A stretch of 64,000 nt of DNA, taken from the NCBI GenBank assembly GCA_021325145.1, contig JAJPHR010000077.1:62001-126000 (forward strand). The letters are read 5' to 3'. A program made the translations under genes and the position numbers. Positions 1 through 11,944 of the stretch are shown here, in pieces (position 1 is the stretch's first letter; the number at the start of each line of letters is the position of its first letter). Origin of the DNA: Verrucomicrobiota bacterium. Its GTDB lineage: Bacteria; Verrucomicrobiota; Verrucomicrobiia; Limisphaerales; Pedosphaeraceae. The notes beneath the pieces were generated by a model, which had not been told where the DNA came from, did no database searches, and saw nothing but the letters and a program-made list of their open reading frames with translations.

Positions 1-1
1 C

Positions 2-226
2 AAAAGCAGGTGGAACCCGGACCCGGAACGCTATGCGACCTACCTTACAAACCAACTCCGCCACTACCAACTGGATGAAGTCTATCCCTTGCTTTCGCGC
101 AGCCAAAACATCGGAGCCGAAAACGGTTTCCACGTGCCCTCGGCGGACTGGCACCGAGCCAACCATCATACTGAACATTGGGCCGGGAATTATGATCTGA
201 AACCAGGAAAATACCGGGAGGTTTGA
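2..226 (+). CDS. C-terminal end of an unknown protein (cut by window edge)
   Basis: An open frame enters from the left edge and runs 74 codons to a TGA at 224-226. The visible tail is hydrophilic and rich in Tyr, His and Asn, with no membrane segment and no motif I recognise. It converges on efp, with only about 65 bases between the two stop codons. The reading frame is supported by its continuous codon pattern, but the start and most of the protein lie outside the window, so no function is offered. Confidence 0.5.
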   Translation, partial: KSRWNPDPERYATYLTNQLRHYQLDEVYPLLSRSQNIGAENGFHVPSADWHRANHHTEHWAGNYDLKPGKYREV

Positions 227-292
227 CCGCAACGAGGACGCGCCAATAACCGCGCCAGCCGGGAACTTCCCGTTTGGCAATGAAAAAAATTC

Positions 293-850
293 CTACGCTC
301 GCTCCATGTATTTTCCCGTGCGCGTGTCGATTCTCAATTTCTCGCCTGTTTTGATGAACAAAGGAGCCTGGACAACAATGCCAGTTTCCATGGTCACCGG
401 CTTTTGCACGTTGTTGGCCGAATCTCCCCGAATGCCTTCGGGCGCATCGGTCACCGTCAGCACCACACTGGACGGCAGTTCGATCGATACCGCCTTGTCC
501 TCCACAAAAGTCATGGTCACCGGCGAATTCTCGACCAGAAAATTTTTCGCGTCACCCACCAGTTCCGGCGTCAGATTCACGGTTTCATAGGTTTCCGGGT
601 CGGAAAAGACGTAATCCCCGCCATCCTTGTAACTGAATTCCATCTTGCGCGTCATCATTGGCACCACCTCAATCTTCTCCGTCGAACTAAAGCGCACGTC
701 GGAGGACTTGCCGGTTTTGATGCTGCGGATGGTGGCCTGAACAAAAGCGCGCAGATTTCCCGGCGTTCGATGCTGACTGTCGAGCACCACTGCGATATCC
801 CCGTTGTAATTGATTGCCATACCGCGGCGAAGGTCATTAGCTGTTGCCAT
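293..850 (-). CDS. efp: Translation elongation factor P
   Basis: EF-P binds the ribosome between the P and E sites and relieves stalling at consecutive prolines. The 185-residue length is normal. The N-terminal KOW-like barrel (about residues 1-65) is followed by the two OB domains with the conserved GDSANNVQKPVTMETG stretch and the C-terminal RIDTRTGKY signature. The beta3-beta4 loop reads TPGNLRAF, so the tip residue equivalent to E. coli Lys34 is Asn32. That is neither the Lys modified by EpmA or YmfI-type systems nor the Arg rhamnosylated by EarP. The remaining gene looks intact. The family call is secure; how this loop works, and whether it is modified at all, is unknown. It converges with the partial gene at the left edge. 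Confidence 0.96.
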   Translation of the reverse strand: MATANDLRRGMAINYNGDIAVVLDSQHRTPGNLRAFVQATIRSIKTGKSSDVRFSSTEKIEVVPMMTRKMEFSYKDGGDYVFSDPETYETVNLTPELVGDAKNFLVENSPVTMTFVEDKAVSIELPSSVVLTVTDAPEGIRGDSANNVQKPVTMETGIVVQAPLFIKTGEKLRIDTRTGKYMERA

Positions 851-1188
851 AAATCATTTTAAGTTGCGACCGCCGCAAGTTTCAGGCGGCGAACCGTGAA
901 AACTAGCCAAATCCCACCTGATTGCAAGCCCGGATTTTCTGCTTCACATGCGCATTGTCATCTTTCTTTAAGGCCGGCTCCGGGTCAGGAACAGGTCGCG
1001 TAATCCACCCCATCGATCATCCACACAAATTCCCCGGCCACGCTCCTGCGGTAACAGTTACTTCTGGCAAAACGTACTATTTCCCATCCTTCTCCCCCTA
1101 CGGGTAACAAAACTTTGGTGCAATTCGCACCGAGATTCGCTCTGGTCAAGGATGTTGCCAGCCGTTCTCTGCCAAGTACACTCTCTCG
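851..1188. other. Intergenic region between divergent genes
   Basis: This 338-bp stretch separates the start of efp (minus) from the start of the flavin reductase-like gene (plus), so it should hold both promoters. Short open frames exist on both strands but have no family resemblance or coding pattern. I see no strong hairpin or convincing promoter match. Confidence 0.5.
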
Positions 1189-1794
1189 ATGGAACTTGAT
1201 TTGGAAGGTCGGCATGCCGATCAGGCTTACGCCATCCTTGCCAGCGTGGTGATGCCGCGGCCCATTGCGCTGGTAACCACCCTCGGACCGGATGGCGTGG
1301 TGAACGCGGCGCCTTTCAGCTTTTTCAACGTGTTCGGGGATGACCCGCCCATTGTGGCATTCGCGCCAGGCGATCGCGATGACGGCACGCCCAAGGACAC
1401 CGCGCGTAACATCCGGCTGGGCCATGAATTCGTGGTGAACCTCGTGGATGAAGGCATCGCTGAAGCAATGAACCGTTGCTCCGCGCCGCTGCCCTATGGC
1501 GTCAGCGAATTGGAGCAAGCCAGGCTCACTGCCGCTCCAAGTTCAGCAGTCAAGCCGCCGCGCATTGCCGAGGCCCCCGCCAGTTTGGAATGTTCGGAGT
1601 GGGGGACGTTGCAGATCGGCAACAATCGTTTGATCATCGGCGTGGTCAAGCGGGTACATCTGCGTGACGAATTGTTTGATGCGGATAAGTTGCGCGTGCG
1701 TAGCGATCAGTTCAAGGTCATCGGGCGCATGGCCTCGCCACATTGGTATTGCCGGACGCGGGATCGCTTTGAAATGATTCGGCCGGCAGGATGA
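1189..1794 (+). CDS. Flavin reductase-like, FMN-binding split-barrel protein
   Basis: The 201-residue product belongs to the flavin reductase-like split-barrel family. Members bind FMN and either reduce flavins with NAD(P)H or act as small oxidoreductases. Family hallmarks are the MPRPIALVTT strand near residues 22-31, NAAPFSFFN at about 39-47 (the FMN-contact region), the KDTARNI segment at 69-75, and the EFVVNLVDE strand followed by Ser/Ala-rich substrate-loop sequence. There is no signal peptide or membrane segment, so it should be cytoplasmic. The ATG at 1189 is the natural start, just before the conserved N-terminus. A small membrane protein gene follows immediately, which suggests co-transcription. 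The true substrate cannot be deduced. Confidence 0.88.
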   Translation: MELDLEGRHADQAYAILASVVMPRPIALVTTLGPDGVVNAAPFSFFNVFGDDPPIVAFAPGDRDDGTPKDTARNIRLGHEFVVNLVDEGIAEAMNRCSAPLPYGVSELEQARLTAAPSSAVKPPRIAEAPASLECSEWGTLQIGNNRLIIGVVKRVHLRDELFDADKLRVRSDQFKVIGRMASPHWYCRTRDRFEMIRPAG

Positions 1795-1807
1795 TTTGGC
1801 GCAACGC

Positions 1808-2314
1808 ATGAGTCATTATTGGTCCACGTTTGCTGAATTGATTGTAACGCCGTTCCGGCATGTGCAGCTCATTTGGGGCGTTGTGCCGCTCTACTTTGGC
1901 TGGTTGCTGAACGAACTTACGTCCGCAAAAACCAACTTCCGCACGGCGATCCAAACCGGATTCAGTTTTTTGTGGGCGGCGGCCCAGTGGATTTACCCGT
2001 ACTTCCAGCCGCATGGCCCGAACGGACCGCGGGTGGAATGGAACGCCATGCTGCCAATCAATCTGCTGGTCACAGCGCTGGTGCTGGGACTTGGGGTTGC
2101 CGCTTTGTACAGCGGCATTCGCCGGCGGTATCCGAAGTACGGCTCGTTCCTCGGGCACACGCGATTCGCCAACTATTTCATGATAGCAATCTTCCCGATC
2201 CAGACTCATTATCTGGATTGGACATGGGAACGGCTGGCCGCCATCGCCCTGTTCGCCGTTCCCATGTGGCTGGTGCTGGATCTGGGGTTGATGCCGATTC
2301 GAAACCGAAAGTGA
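1808..2314 (+). CDS. Small integral membrane protein of unknown function
   Basis: A protein of about 168 residues with roughly four hydrophobic segments: LIWGVVPLYFGWLL, SFLWAAAQWIYPYF, LLVTALVLGLGVAALY and a C-terminal IALFAVPMWLVLDLGL. It has basic loops such as SGIRRRYPKY. I know no named family for it. It starts just after the stop of the flavin reductase-like gene, so the two are probably translated from one message. The start is uncertain: an upstream TTG at 1796 sits 4 bases after an AGGA, and the ATG at 1808 is the first ATG in frame. An inner-membrane location follows from the hydrophobicity alone. Confidence 0.7.
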   Translation: MSHYWSTFAELIVTPFRHVQLIWGVVPLYFGWLLNELTSAKTNFRTAIQTGFSFLWAAAQWIYPYFQPHGPNGPRVEWNAMLPINLLVTALVLGLGVAALYSGIRRRYPKYGSFLGHTRFANYFMIAIFPIQTHYLDWTWERLAAIALFAVPMWLVLDLGLMPIRNRK

Positions 2315-2457
2315 ACCGCCGGTTATTGCCACGAGGACATTATAGAATCTCTCCCGAAACCGTTCGCAAATTTCACGCACGGTTTATATTCTAAGGAGGC
2401 GGCGCGAGGGCGCGCTGGTAAAGCTCCCAATTTGTTGAACAACCAAGTTCCAACAAC

Positions 2458-5859
<3,402 letters not shown>

Positions 5860-6148
5860 GGCCACCGGTTTACGCTTCATCTGGCCTGTCCATTGCTTGA
5901 GCCCGTACTGTTCTCCGGGGATCGGTTGTTCACAGAATATCACGCCGAGCCTGCCATAGTTGTCGAATTGCCGGCTTATGAACTGGCAGGATAAGTAAAA
6001 CGGAGCGAATCGCTCGGAAATCCCGGTTCATACGCATCTTTGATGTTTAGGTTTGCGACTGTCCGCGAGGAAAAAGACCCCATGGGAAGAGCCTGTAAAT
6101 GGCATAGTTTCTAAAAGCGGGAGCATTTAAGGCATCTCGAAAAGCAGA

Positions 6149-6535
6149 ATGAAAACGCCATTTCCTTTATTAGCGCTGGTTTGTCTGTTGATTGGCGCTG
6201 GTTGTTCCACTCCGTGTTCAGTTGCAAAACTGGAGGGCCAGGGAACCCGGCACCTCTTCGACGCCCAATACGATCCCGTTTGGAACGCTGTGCTTGGCGC
6301 GGTGGAAATGAACGACTTGCGGGTGGTGCAGATTGATACAGCCAGCGGCCACATCTCCGCCCGGCGCGTAATGGGAGTGACAACTTTTGGGGAAAACGTT
6401 TCGATCTGGGTCCGCGCGGTGGCACCCGGTGAGACCGAAGTGGAAGTGATTAGCCGGCGGACTGGCCCGCCAGTCATGCCCACACCACGCCCGGAAAAAA
6501 GCATCCTTCAAACGGTCGCGGATGTGTTGACGTAA
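6149..6535 (+). CDS. Small outer-envelope lipoprotein
   Basis: A 128-residue protein with a short basic N-terminus, a hydrophobic core (LLALVCLLIGAG) and a lipobox at LIGAGC with Cys19 as the lipidated residue, so it should be exported and anchored in a membrane. The mature part has the alternating pattern HLFDAQYDPVWNAVLGAVE followed by HISARRVMG. This resembles the domain of many lipoproteins in which one helix and a small sheet follow a WxAV helix (the BamC/DUF-type lipoprotein style). I cannot assign a named family. It converges with doxX, with about 30 bases between the genes. Confidence 0.75.
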   Translation: MKTPFPLLALVCLLIGAGCSTPCSVAKLEGQGTRHLFDAQYDPVWNAVLGAVEMNDLRVVQIDTASGHISARRVMGVTTFGENVSIWVRAVAPGETEVEVISRRTGPPVMPTPRPEKSILQTVADVLT

Positions 6536-6566
6536 CTGGAGACTCGCGGCTTCCAGCCAACTTTTT

Positions 6567-7049
6567 CTAAAGCTTCGCCGGTTCGGGGTCGGTGCGAAAC
6601 AAAGCGGCATTCTCCTTTCTGGCCAGCACGTAATCCAGCGACCACCGGCCTGCGCCGTAAACGGAGATGAGGATTAGCAGGAAAAGAACCAGGCCCGCAA
6701 ATTCCATGCTCTGCCGCGCTTCGATCGAACTGACCATGTGCGGCAAGTGGACGTAGAACATGGCGGAAAGAAGGATTGGCAGTTGCACTAAAGCGGCGGC
6801 TCGCGTGATCAAACCCAGTGTGAGGCAAAGCCCGCCGAACAGATGCGCCAGGATGACGTAGTGCATCAGGATCGCCGGAGCAAACCACATGCTGCCGACT
6901 GTTTCCATAAGCTGCAGGAAATAATCCGAGTGGCTCATGAAGAACACCGCCTTGATCATGAGTCCGATGCCCAGGTAAATGCGCATCAGGTCGAGGGCAA
7001 GGTCGCCGTGGGTTTTGATCCAGTGGTTCATCTCTTGGACATCTTTCAT
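6567..7049 (-). CDS. DoxX-family membrane protein
   Basis: A 160-residue polytopic inner-membrane protein with four predicted helices: LALDLMRIYLGIGLMIKAVFF, PAILMHYVILAHLFGGLCLTLG, AAALVQLPILLSAMFYV and FAGLVLFLLILISVYGAG. The GxGLxxKxxxF start, the HxxGGxxLxxGxxTRxAA middle and the final GRWSLDY are typical of DoxX. Members are linked to thiol or sulfite handling and to quinone-related redox stress, but the substrate here is unknown. The start ATG at 7049 lies downstream of an AT-rich promoter with an imperfect palindrome, so the gene is probably under a dedicated repressor encoded elsewhere. Confidence 0.87.
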   Translation of the reverse strand: MKDVQEMNHWIKTHGDLALDLMRIYLGIGLMIKAVFFMSHSDYFLQLMETVGSMWFAPAILMHYVILAHLFGGLCLTLGLITRAAALVQLPILLSAMFYVHLPHMVSSIEARQSMEFAGLVLFLLILISVYGAGRWSLDYVLARKENAALFRTDPEPAKL

Positions 7050-7091
7050 ACGAAACCTTTCGTTGGGGCGAAGAATTTGGTTATCAGATGG

Positions 7092-7134
7092 TACTATTTA
7101 GTAATGAATGTAATCTAATAGTATAGAAAATCAA
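7092..7134 (-). promoter_or_regulatory. Candidate promoter and palindromic operator upstream of doxX
   Basis: An AT-rich island in a G+C-rich genome. Read on the minus strand it has TTGATT (7129-7134), a 16-base spacer and TACATT (7107-7112), a plausible sigma-70-type promoter. A 32-base imperfect dyad at 7092-7123 overlaps it: the ends TACTATT and AATAGTA are perfect inverted copies and the centre is partly symmetric. DoxX genes are often controlled by MarR or HxlR-type repressors binding such AT-rich palindromes. No regulator gene is adjacent, so the binder is inferred. Confidence 0.4.
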
Positions 7135-7284
7135 GGGCGATGCAGGCGCGCGAAGCGGCGGCAGGCGGAGGGCCACCCACAATCGAGTCAGTGATCGGAT
7201 GCGCCTGACAGTTGAGGCGGCCCGGTTTGGGATTGCGACGAAGCGGGACAATTGCTAAGAGGACAGTGGTCAATCCGTGATCTA

Positions 7285-8157
7285 ATGAACACTCATCTGG
7301 AAGTCCGCAAGACTTACAAACTTTATATCGGCGGGAATTTTGTCCGCAGCGAGAGCGGGCGCTATCTCCCGGCCCAATCTTCCGCCGGGGCACACCTGGA
7401 CAATTACTCCCAGGCTTCGCGCAAGGATCTGCGCGATGCGGTGGCGGCGGCGCGGGGAGCTTTCGACGGTTGGGCGAAGAAAACGGCTTACTTGCGAGGC
7501 CAGATCCTGTATCGCGCGGGTGAGATGCTTCAGAATCGCGCGGCGGAATTGACCAATGAACTTGCGCGTTCCACCGGCGTGAGTCCCGCCCGGGCGCGCG
7601 CCGAAGTGCGCACAGCCATCGATCGCCTGATTTATTACGCCGGGTGGACGGACAAGTATTCGCAGATTTTCGGCAGCGTGAACCCGGTGGCGACTTCGCA
7701 CTTCAACTTCACGGTCCCTGAACCAACCGGCGTGGTGGCAATCCTCGCCCCGGGCGAACCGGCGCTGGTGTCCCTGGTCTCGTTGTTGTGCCCGGTGATT
7801 CTGAGTGGCAACTCCGCCGTGGTTGTGGCGTCGGAAAAGCATCCCTTGCCGGCGCTGACGTTTGCGGAAATCCTGGCCACCAGTGATTTGCCCGGCGGCG
7901 TGGTGAACGTGCTTTCGGGCCGTGGCGCTGAACTGGCACCGCATATCGCCAGCCACATGGACATCAATGCCATTGTGGACGGCACCGGCCTCACGGATCT
8001 CGGCGCAGCACTGCAAGCCGGGACGTCGCACAATCTCAAGCGTTACGCCGCCAGATCACTTCCGCTGAAGGATTGGTTCACGACTTCGGCCGAGGACCCG
8101 TATCGCATCCTGGATACGGTCGAGTTCAAGACCGCCTGGCATCCCATTGGCGTGTGA
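7285..8157 (+). CDS. Half-length aldehyde dehydrogenase-family protein without catalytic domain
   Basis: A 290-residue protein covering only the NAD-binding half of the ALDH fold: YKLYIGGNFVRS at the N-terminus, the linker KTAYLRGQILYRAGEML, then FTVPEPTGVVAILAPGEP and the Rossmann part through LPGGVVNVLSGRG near residue 210. Full ALDHs have about 480 residues. Here the ELGGK-type motif, the GQxC catalytic cysteine and the whole catalytic and oligomerisation region are missing. The frame is clean and ends in its own tail, so this looks like a maintained short form rather than fresh damage. Short ALDH partners are known beside a full ALDH in some deoC-linked operons, but no partner lies here. 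A TTG at 7252 is a possible longer start. Enzymatic activity is unlikely. Confidence 0.82.
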   Translation: MNTHLEVRKTYKLYIGGNFVRSESGRYLPAQSSAGAHLDNYSQASRKDLRDAVAAARGAFDGWAKKTAYLRGQILYRAGEMLQNRAAELTNELARSTGVSPARARAEVRTAIDRLIYYAGWTDKYSQIFGSVNPVATSHFNFTVPEPTGVVAILAPGEPALVSLVSLLCPVILSGNSAVVVASEKHPLPALTFAEILATSDLPGGVVNVLSGRGAELAPHIASHMDINAIVDGTGLTDLGAALQAGTSHNLKRYAARSLPLKDWFTTSAEDPYRILDTVEFKTAWHPIGV

Positions 8158-8292
8158 TGCCCGAATAGCTAAAAAGCTTCTCTCGCCGACGATCGGATGA
8201 CTTTCAATATTGTTCTTAACGGGAGAGTACGGCTCAGCGCGCCATCCCTGCCAAACAGGATGACAGCGATGAGATGAGTCCCGACGATCTCG

Positions 8293-9315
8293 TCAACCTT
8301 TAATCGGCGGCTTCTCCTTAAGCCAGCGCGCCACGTCAGCGGCGGCGTAGGTGATAAGGATGTCGGCGCCGGCGCGGCGCATTGCCAGAAGGCTTTCCAA
8401 GGTTACGGCGCGTTCATCGATCCAGCCTTGGGCCGCCGCGGCTTTGACCATGGAATATTCCGCGCTCACGGCGTAGGCGGCGGTCGGATAACCGAATTGG
8501 GTTTTGATGCGGTGCAAAATATCCAGGTACGCGAGCGCGGGCTTGACCATGACCATGTCCGCGCCTTCCTGGATGTCGAGGGCGACTTCGCGCAAGGCTT
8601 CGTTGGCGTTGGCGGGGTCCATTTGGTAGCTGCGCCGGTCGCCGAATTGCGGCGCGGATTCGGCGGCTTCGCGGAACGGGCCGTAGTAGGCGGAAGCGAA
8701 CTTGGCGGCGTAGGAAAGGATGGGCGTGTCGATGAAGCCTTGCCGATCCAGTTGCTCACGGATGGCCCGCACCCGGCCATCCATCATGTCGCTGGGCGCG
8801 ACGATGTCCGCGCCAGCTTCGACGTGACTGGCAGCGGCGCGGGCAAGGAGTTTGAGGCTGGGATCGTTCAGGATGCGTGCGCCGCGTTTATCACGCTGAA
8901 CGATGCCGCAGTGGCCGTGGTCCATGTATTCGCAAAGGCAGACATCGGTGATGACGAGCAGCTCCGGCAACTCTTTCTTAAGGCGCCGCACCGCTTGCTG
9001 GACAATGCCATTGGCGGCGTATGCGCCGGAGGCCCGGGCGTCCTTGGTTTCGGGAATGCCGAATAACAATACGGCGGGCACGCCCTGCTCGTAAGCCCAG
9101 ACAGCATCGCGGACCAGTTCATCGGGCGAGAGTTGAAAGACGCCGGGCATCGCGCCGATAGGGTGGCGCAACTTTCGGCCGGCGCGCACAAAGAACGGCA
9201 GCACCAGTTGCGAGACGTGCAGATGTGTCTCGGCCACCATCCGCCGCAACGCCGGTGACTGGCGCAACCGGCGGGGGCGGTAACTGGGAAACTGGCCCAC
9301 GGAATGCAAGTTCAT
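8293..9315 (-). CDS. hemB: Porphobilinogen synthase (delta-aminolevulinic acid dehydratase)
   Basis: This enzyme condenses two 5-aminolevulinate molecules into porphobilinogen, the second common step of haem and tetrapyrrole synthesis, in the cytoplasm. With the ATG at 9315 the product has 340 residues, normal for HemB. The two Schiff-base lysines are Lys205 (SYAAKFASAYYGPF) and Lys258 (VMVKPALAYLD). The cysteine-rich metal-site loop DVCLCEYMDHGHCG (Cys126, Cys128, Cys136) marks a zinc-type active site. RRSYQMDPANANEA is also conserved. An in-frame extension of 28 codons upstream has no conserved sequence, so the internal ATG was chosen. No other haem gene lies in the window. Confidence 0.96.
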   Translation of the reverse strand: MNLHSVGQFPSYRPRRLRQSPALRRMVAETHLHVSQLVLPFFVRAGRKLRHPIGAMPGVFQLSPDELVRDAVWAYEQGVPAVLLFGIPETKDARASGAYAANGIVQQAVRRLKKELPELLVITDVCLCEYMDHGHCGIVQRDKRGARILNDPSLKLLARAAASHVEAGADIVAPSDMMDGRVRAIREQLDRQGFIDTPILSYAAKFASAYYGPFREAAESAPQFGDRRSYQMDPANANEALREVALDIQEGADMVMVKPALAYLDILHRIKTQFGYPTAAYAVSAEYSMVKAAAAQGWIDERAVTLESLLAMRRAGADILITYAAADVARWLKEKPPIKG

Positions 9316-9459
9316 ACGGTTATTGTAAGTTCGTGGAGCAAAGTGCAAAGAGCAAACCAGGTGAGGTGGCGCTGGGATTCCACAGCAATTCGCATCCATT
9401 CAAACTCATCCTTCGTCTGCTTGAGCCGCTCTATGGATTCGGTATTTGCCACAACTTAC

Positions 9460-10317
9460 TCACCCCTTCAAAAAGAAATTGCGCTGCTTCTCGCTGATGG
9501 GCAGGCCGAGTTTTTCCATGACGGCGAGCATGTCTTCCCAGATCTTGCGCTTCTCGCTCAGGGCCTGGTTGCGCAGGAGATATGCCGGATGATACGTGGG
9601 CATGAGAGGAATGTTTCGGTAAATCTGCCAGTTGCCGCGCAACCGGGTAATGCCGACGGTTTTGCCGAGCAAGCCCTCGACGGCGGTTGCGCCGAGCGCG
9701 ACCAGCACCTGGGGCTTGATCAAATCGATCTGCTCGTGGAGATATGGGATGCAGGTTTGCATCTCCTCCGGGGTTGGCTTGCGGTTGCCGGCGCTCTGGC
9801 CGGGGGTGTCTGGGCGGCACTTGAGAACGTTGGCAATGTAAACTTCGTTCCGCTTCAAGCCCATGGTCTGGATGATTTTGGTCAGGAGCTGACCCGCCTT
9901 GCCGACGAACGGTTCGCCTTGCTGGTCTTCATCGGCTCCCGGCGCTTCGCCGACGAACATGAGGGTGGCATCGATGTTGCCGACGCCGAACACGACATTC
10001 TTGCGCGAATTGGCGAGGTGCGTGCATTTGACGCAGGCCATGGCCCGTGAACGCAAATCGGCGAACGCAGCCGCTTTGGCTTCCGGACTCAGAACCAGCG
10101 ATGAGGGCGCTGCGAAAAGCGAGGTCGCGGGGCTCGCTGCGGGGCGTGCAACGGGCGCGGGAGATTCCGGGCGTGAGCGCGATGGCGACGGTGTCGCTGG
10201 ACGGGCAAGCGCCGTGAGGTTGGCCGGATCGATTGGGACAGAGCGCACGCCCCTGGCTTTTAAGCTTTCAAGGTGTTGAATCGCTGCGTCGAGCAATTGA
10301 TGGTACGCATCCGTCAT
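9460..10317 (-). CDS. Uracil-DNA glycosylase, family 4 (iron-sulfur type)
   Basis: A 285-residue base-excision repair enzyme that removes uracil from DNA. The four [4Fe-4S] ligands typical of family 4 are present: Cys95 and Cys98 (CVKC), Cys167 (LKCRPD) and Cys189 (QTC). The active-site motif GEAPGADED starts at residue 123, and the C-terminal HPAYLLR (His243) is the second catalytic motif. The first 80 residues are a low-complexity Pro/Ala/Ser linker after a short helical N-terminus, a common feature of this subfamily. The gene lies just upstream of hemB on the same strand with about 140 bp between. The family call is very firm; the exact substrate range was not tested. Confidence 0.93.
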   Translation of the reverse strand: MTDAYHQLLDAAIQHLESLKARGVRSVPIDPANLTALARPATPSPSRSRPESPAPVARPAASPATSLFAAPSSLVLSPEAKAAAFADLRSRAMACVKCTHLANSRKNVVFGVGNIDATLMFVGEAPGADEDQQGEPFVGKAGQLLTKIIQTMGLKRNEVYIANVLKCRPDTPGQSAGNRKPTPEEMQTCIPYLHEQIDLIKPQVLVALGATAVEGLLGKTVGITRLRGNWQIYRNIPLMPTYHPAYLLRNQALSEKRKIWEDMLAVMEKLGLPISEKQRNFFLKG

Positions 10318-10581
10318 TGGGCGTAAATTACTTCACGCAGATGGAACTGCCAAGGACGGAGAGGCATCGCGGCCGGTGAGCGCATCCGGGGAAATCAACA
10401 CCTTGCCGATTCGCAGCAGCGGCGTGAGGAGGCACCAATTTTTCCCAAGACGTCAGAGCCTCCTTGCGTCGACCGCCACAATGTTTCGAATACATTCCGA
10501 CTTCGGCTGCCAAGCACTTTTGATTGGCCAGCCGGGTGGCCCTCGGGTAGTTTCGCAACAACGACCGAACTGATTAACGGA

Positions 10582-11844
10582 ATGGAAGAATCGATCATCC
10601 CCGGTTTCCGATTTGTCCCGCGGACGGGCGTCATTTACGTGATGCACGAAGCCGCGCAACACGGCTTCAGCTACGACGATCCGAACTGGGCGAACCTCGG
10701 GCAGGGCTCACCGGAAACCGGCCCCATCCCAGGCGCGCCAGCGCGCATCGAAAGCGTCACCATCCATGCCACGTCGCAGCAATATGGACCGGTGGCGGGC
10801 AGCCGGGATTTGCGCCAGGCGGTGGCGGATTTTTATAATCATACGTTCCGTCGCGGCAAAACCTCCCAGTACACGCGTGACAATGTGAGCATCGCGAGCG
10901 GCGGGCGGCTCGCGTTGACGCGCCTGGCCAGCGCGCTCGGCAACATCAACATGGGCCACTTCATCCCTGATTATACGGCGTATGAGGAATTGTTGAGCGT
11001 CTTCAAGGCTTTCACGTCCATCCCGATTTTGCTCGACGCCGAGGGCGGGTACAAAATCCCGCTGGGGGCGTTGAAGAAGGAGATTCTCGGACGCGGCCTG
11101 AGCGCGCTGCTGGTGAGCAATCCGTGCAATCCGACGGGCCAGTTGATCGAAGACGGCGAGTTGCGTGAATGGTGCGAATTGGCGCGCGAATGTGAATGCT
11201 CGTTGATAGTTGACGAGTTTTATTCGCATTACATCTACAATGCCAAGGAACCGAGCAAGATGGTTTCGGCGGCTGCGTTTGTGGAGAACGTGGACGAGGA
11301 CCCGATCATCGTCGTGGACGGGTTGACCAAGAACTGGCGTTATCCGGGCTGGCGAATCAGTTGGACGCTGGGGCCCAAGGCGGTGATCGAGGCCATCGCG
11401 AGCGCGGGTTCGTTTTTGGATGGCGGGGCGAATCATCCGTTCCAAAGCGTCGCTGCGAAACTGCTCAATCCGCAAGTGGCCGCCCAGGAAACCGCCGCGA
11501 TCCAGAGCCATTTTGGGCACAAGCGCGAATACGTGCTGGGCCGGCTCAAGCGCATGGGCATCGGCGTGGATGCCGAGCCGGCGGGCGCATTTTACGTGTG
11601 GGCAAACCTCTCGCAACTCCCCAAGCCGTTGAACGATGGCATGAATTTCTTCCGCGAGGGCCTCAAGGAATCCGTCATCATCGTGCCCGGCATTTTCTTC
11701 GACGTGAATCCCGGCAACCGCCGCGCCCACGGGCGTTATGAAAACTACTGTCGCATCAGCTTCGGGCCCGAGATGAAGAAGCTGGAGATCGGGTTGGATG
11801 CGTTGGAGCGGGTGATTGGGAAGTTTGGGAAGTGGGGGAAGTAA
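10582..11844 (+). CDS. PLP-dependent class I/II aminotransferase
   Basis: A 420-residue fold-type I aminotransferase. The cofactor pocket is clear: SNPCNPTG at residues 179-186, Asp211 in IVDEFYSHYIY (contacts the pyridine nitrogen) with Tyr214, Lys250 in VDGLTKNWRYPGWR (Schiff-base lysine) and Arg258. A C-terminal Arg that binds the substrate carboxylate is expected near the RISFGPE stretch. An N-terminal segment GQGSPETGPIPGAP matches the substrate-entrance region. The substrate amino acid cannot be read from the sequence, and no pathway neighbours help. The ATG at 10582 gives the normal family length. It ends about 100 bp before an AbrB-type antitoxin gene. Confidence 0.9.
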   Translation: MEESIIPGFRFVPRTGVIYVMHEAAQHGFSYDDPNWANLGQGSPETGPIPGAPARIESVTIHATSQQYGPVAGSRDLRQAVADFYNHTFRRGKTSQYTRDNVSIASGGRLALTRLASALGNINMGHFIPDYTAYEELLSVFKAFTSIPILLDAEGGYKIPLGALKKEILGRGLSALLVSNPCNPTGQLIEDGELREWCELARECECSLIVDEFYSHYIYNAKEPSKMVSAAAFVENVDEDPIIVVDGLTKNWRYPGWRISWTLGPKAVIEAIASAGSFLDGGANHPFQSVAAKLLNPQVAAQETAAIQSHFGHKREYVLGRLKRMGIGVDAEPAGAFYVWANLSQLPKPLNDGMNFFREGLKESVIIVPGIFFDVNPGNRRAHGRYENYCRISFGPEMKKLEIGLDALERVIGKFGKWGK

Positions 11845-11944
11845 TGGGCAGACTGGCAAGGGATTTCCGTTGACTTATTGCTTGGTGTCGCCGTGTGGAT
11901 CCGAAATCCCGAAAGAGGTTGAAAACGTCTGCTTTTGGTGGGAG

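Noticed and set aside
985..1518. Long open frame antisense to the flavin reductase-like gene
   Set aside because: It follows the codon pattern of the plus-strand gene in reverse and has no family resemblance.
9304..10050. 248-codon plus-strand frame over the uracil-DNA glycosylase gene
   Set aside because: Antisense to a gene with four conserved iron-sulfur cysteines and both catalytic motifs.
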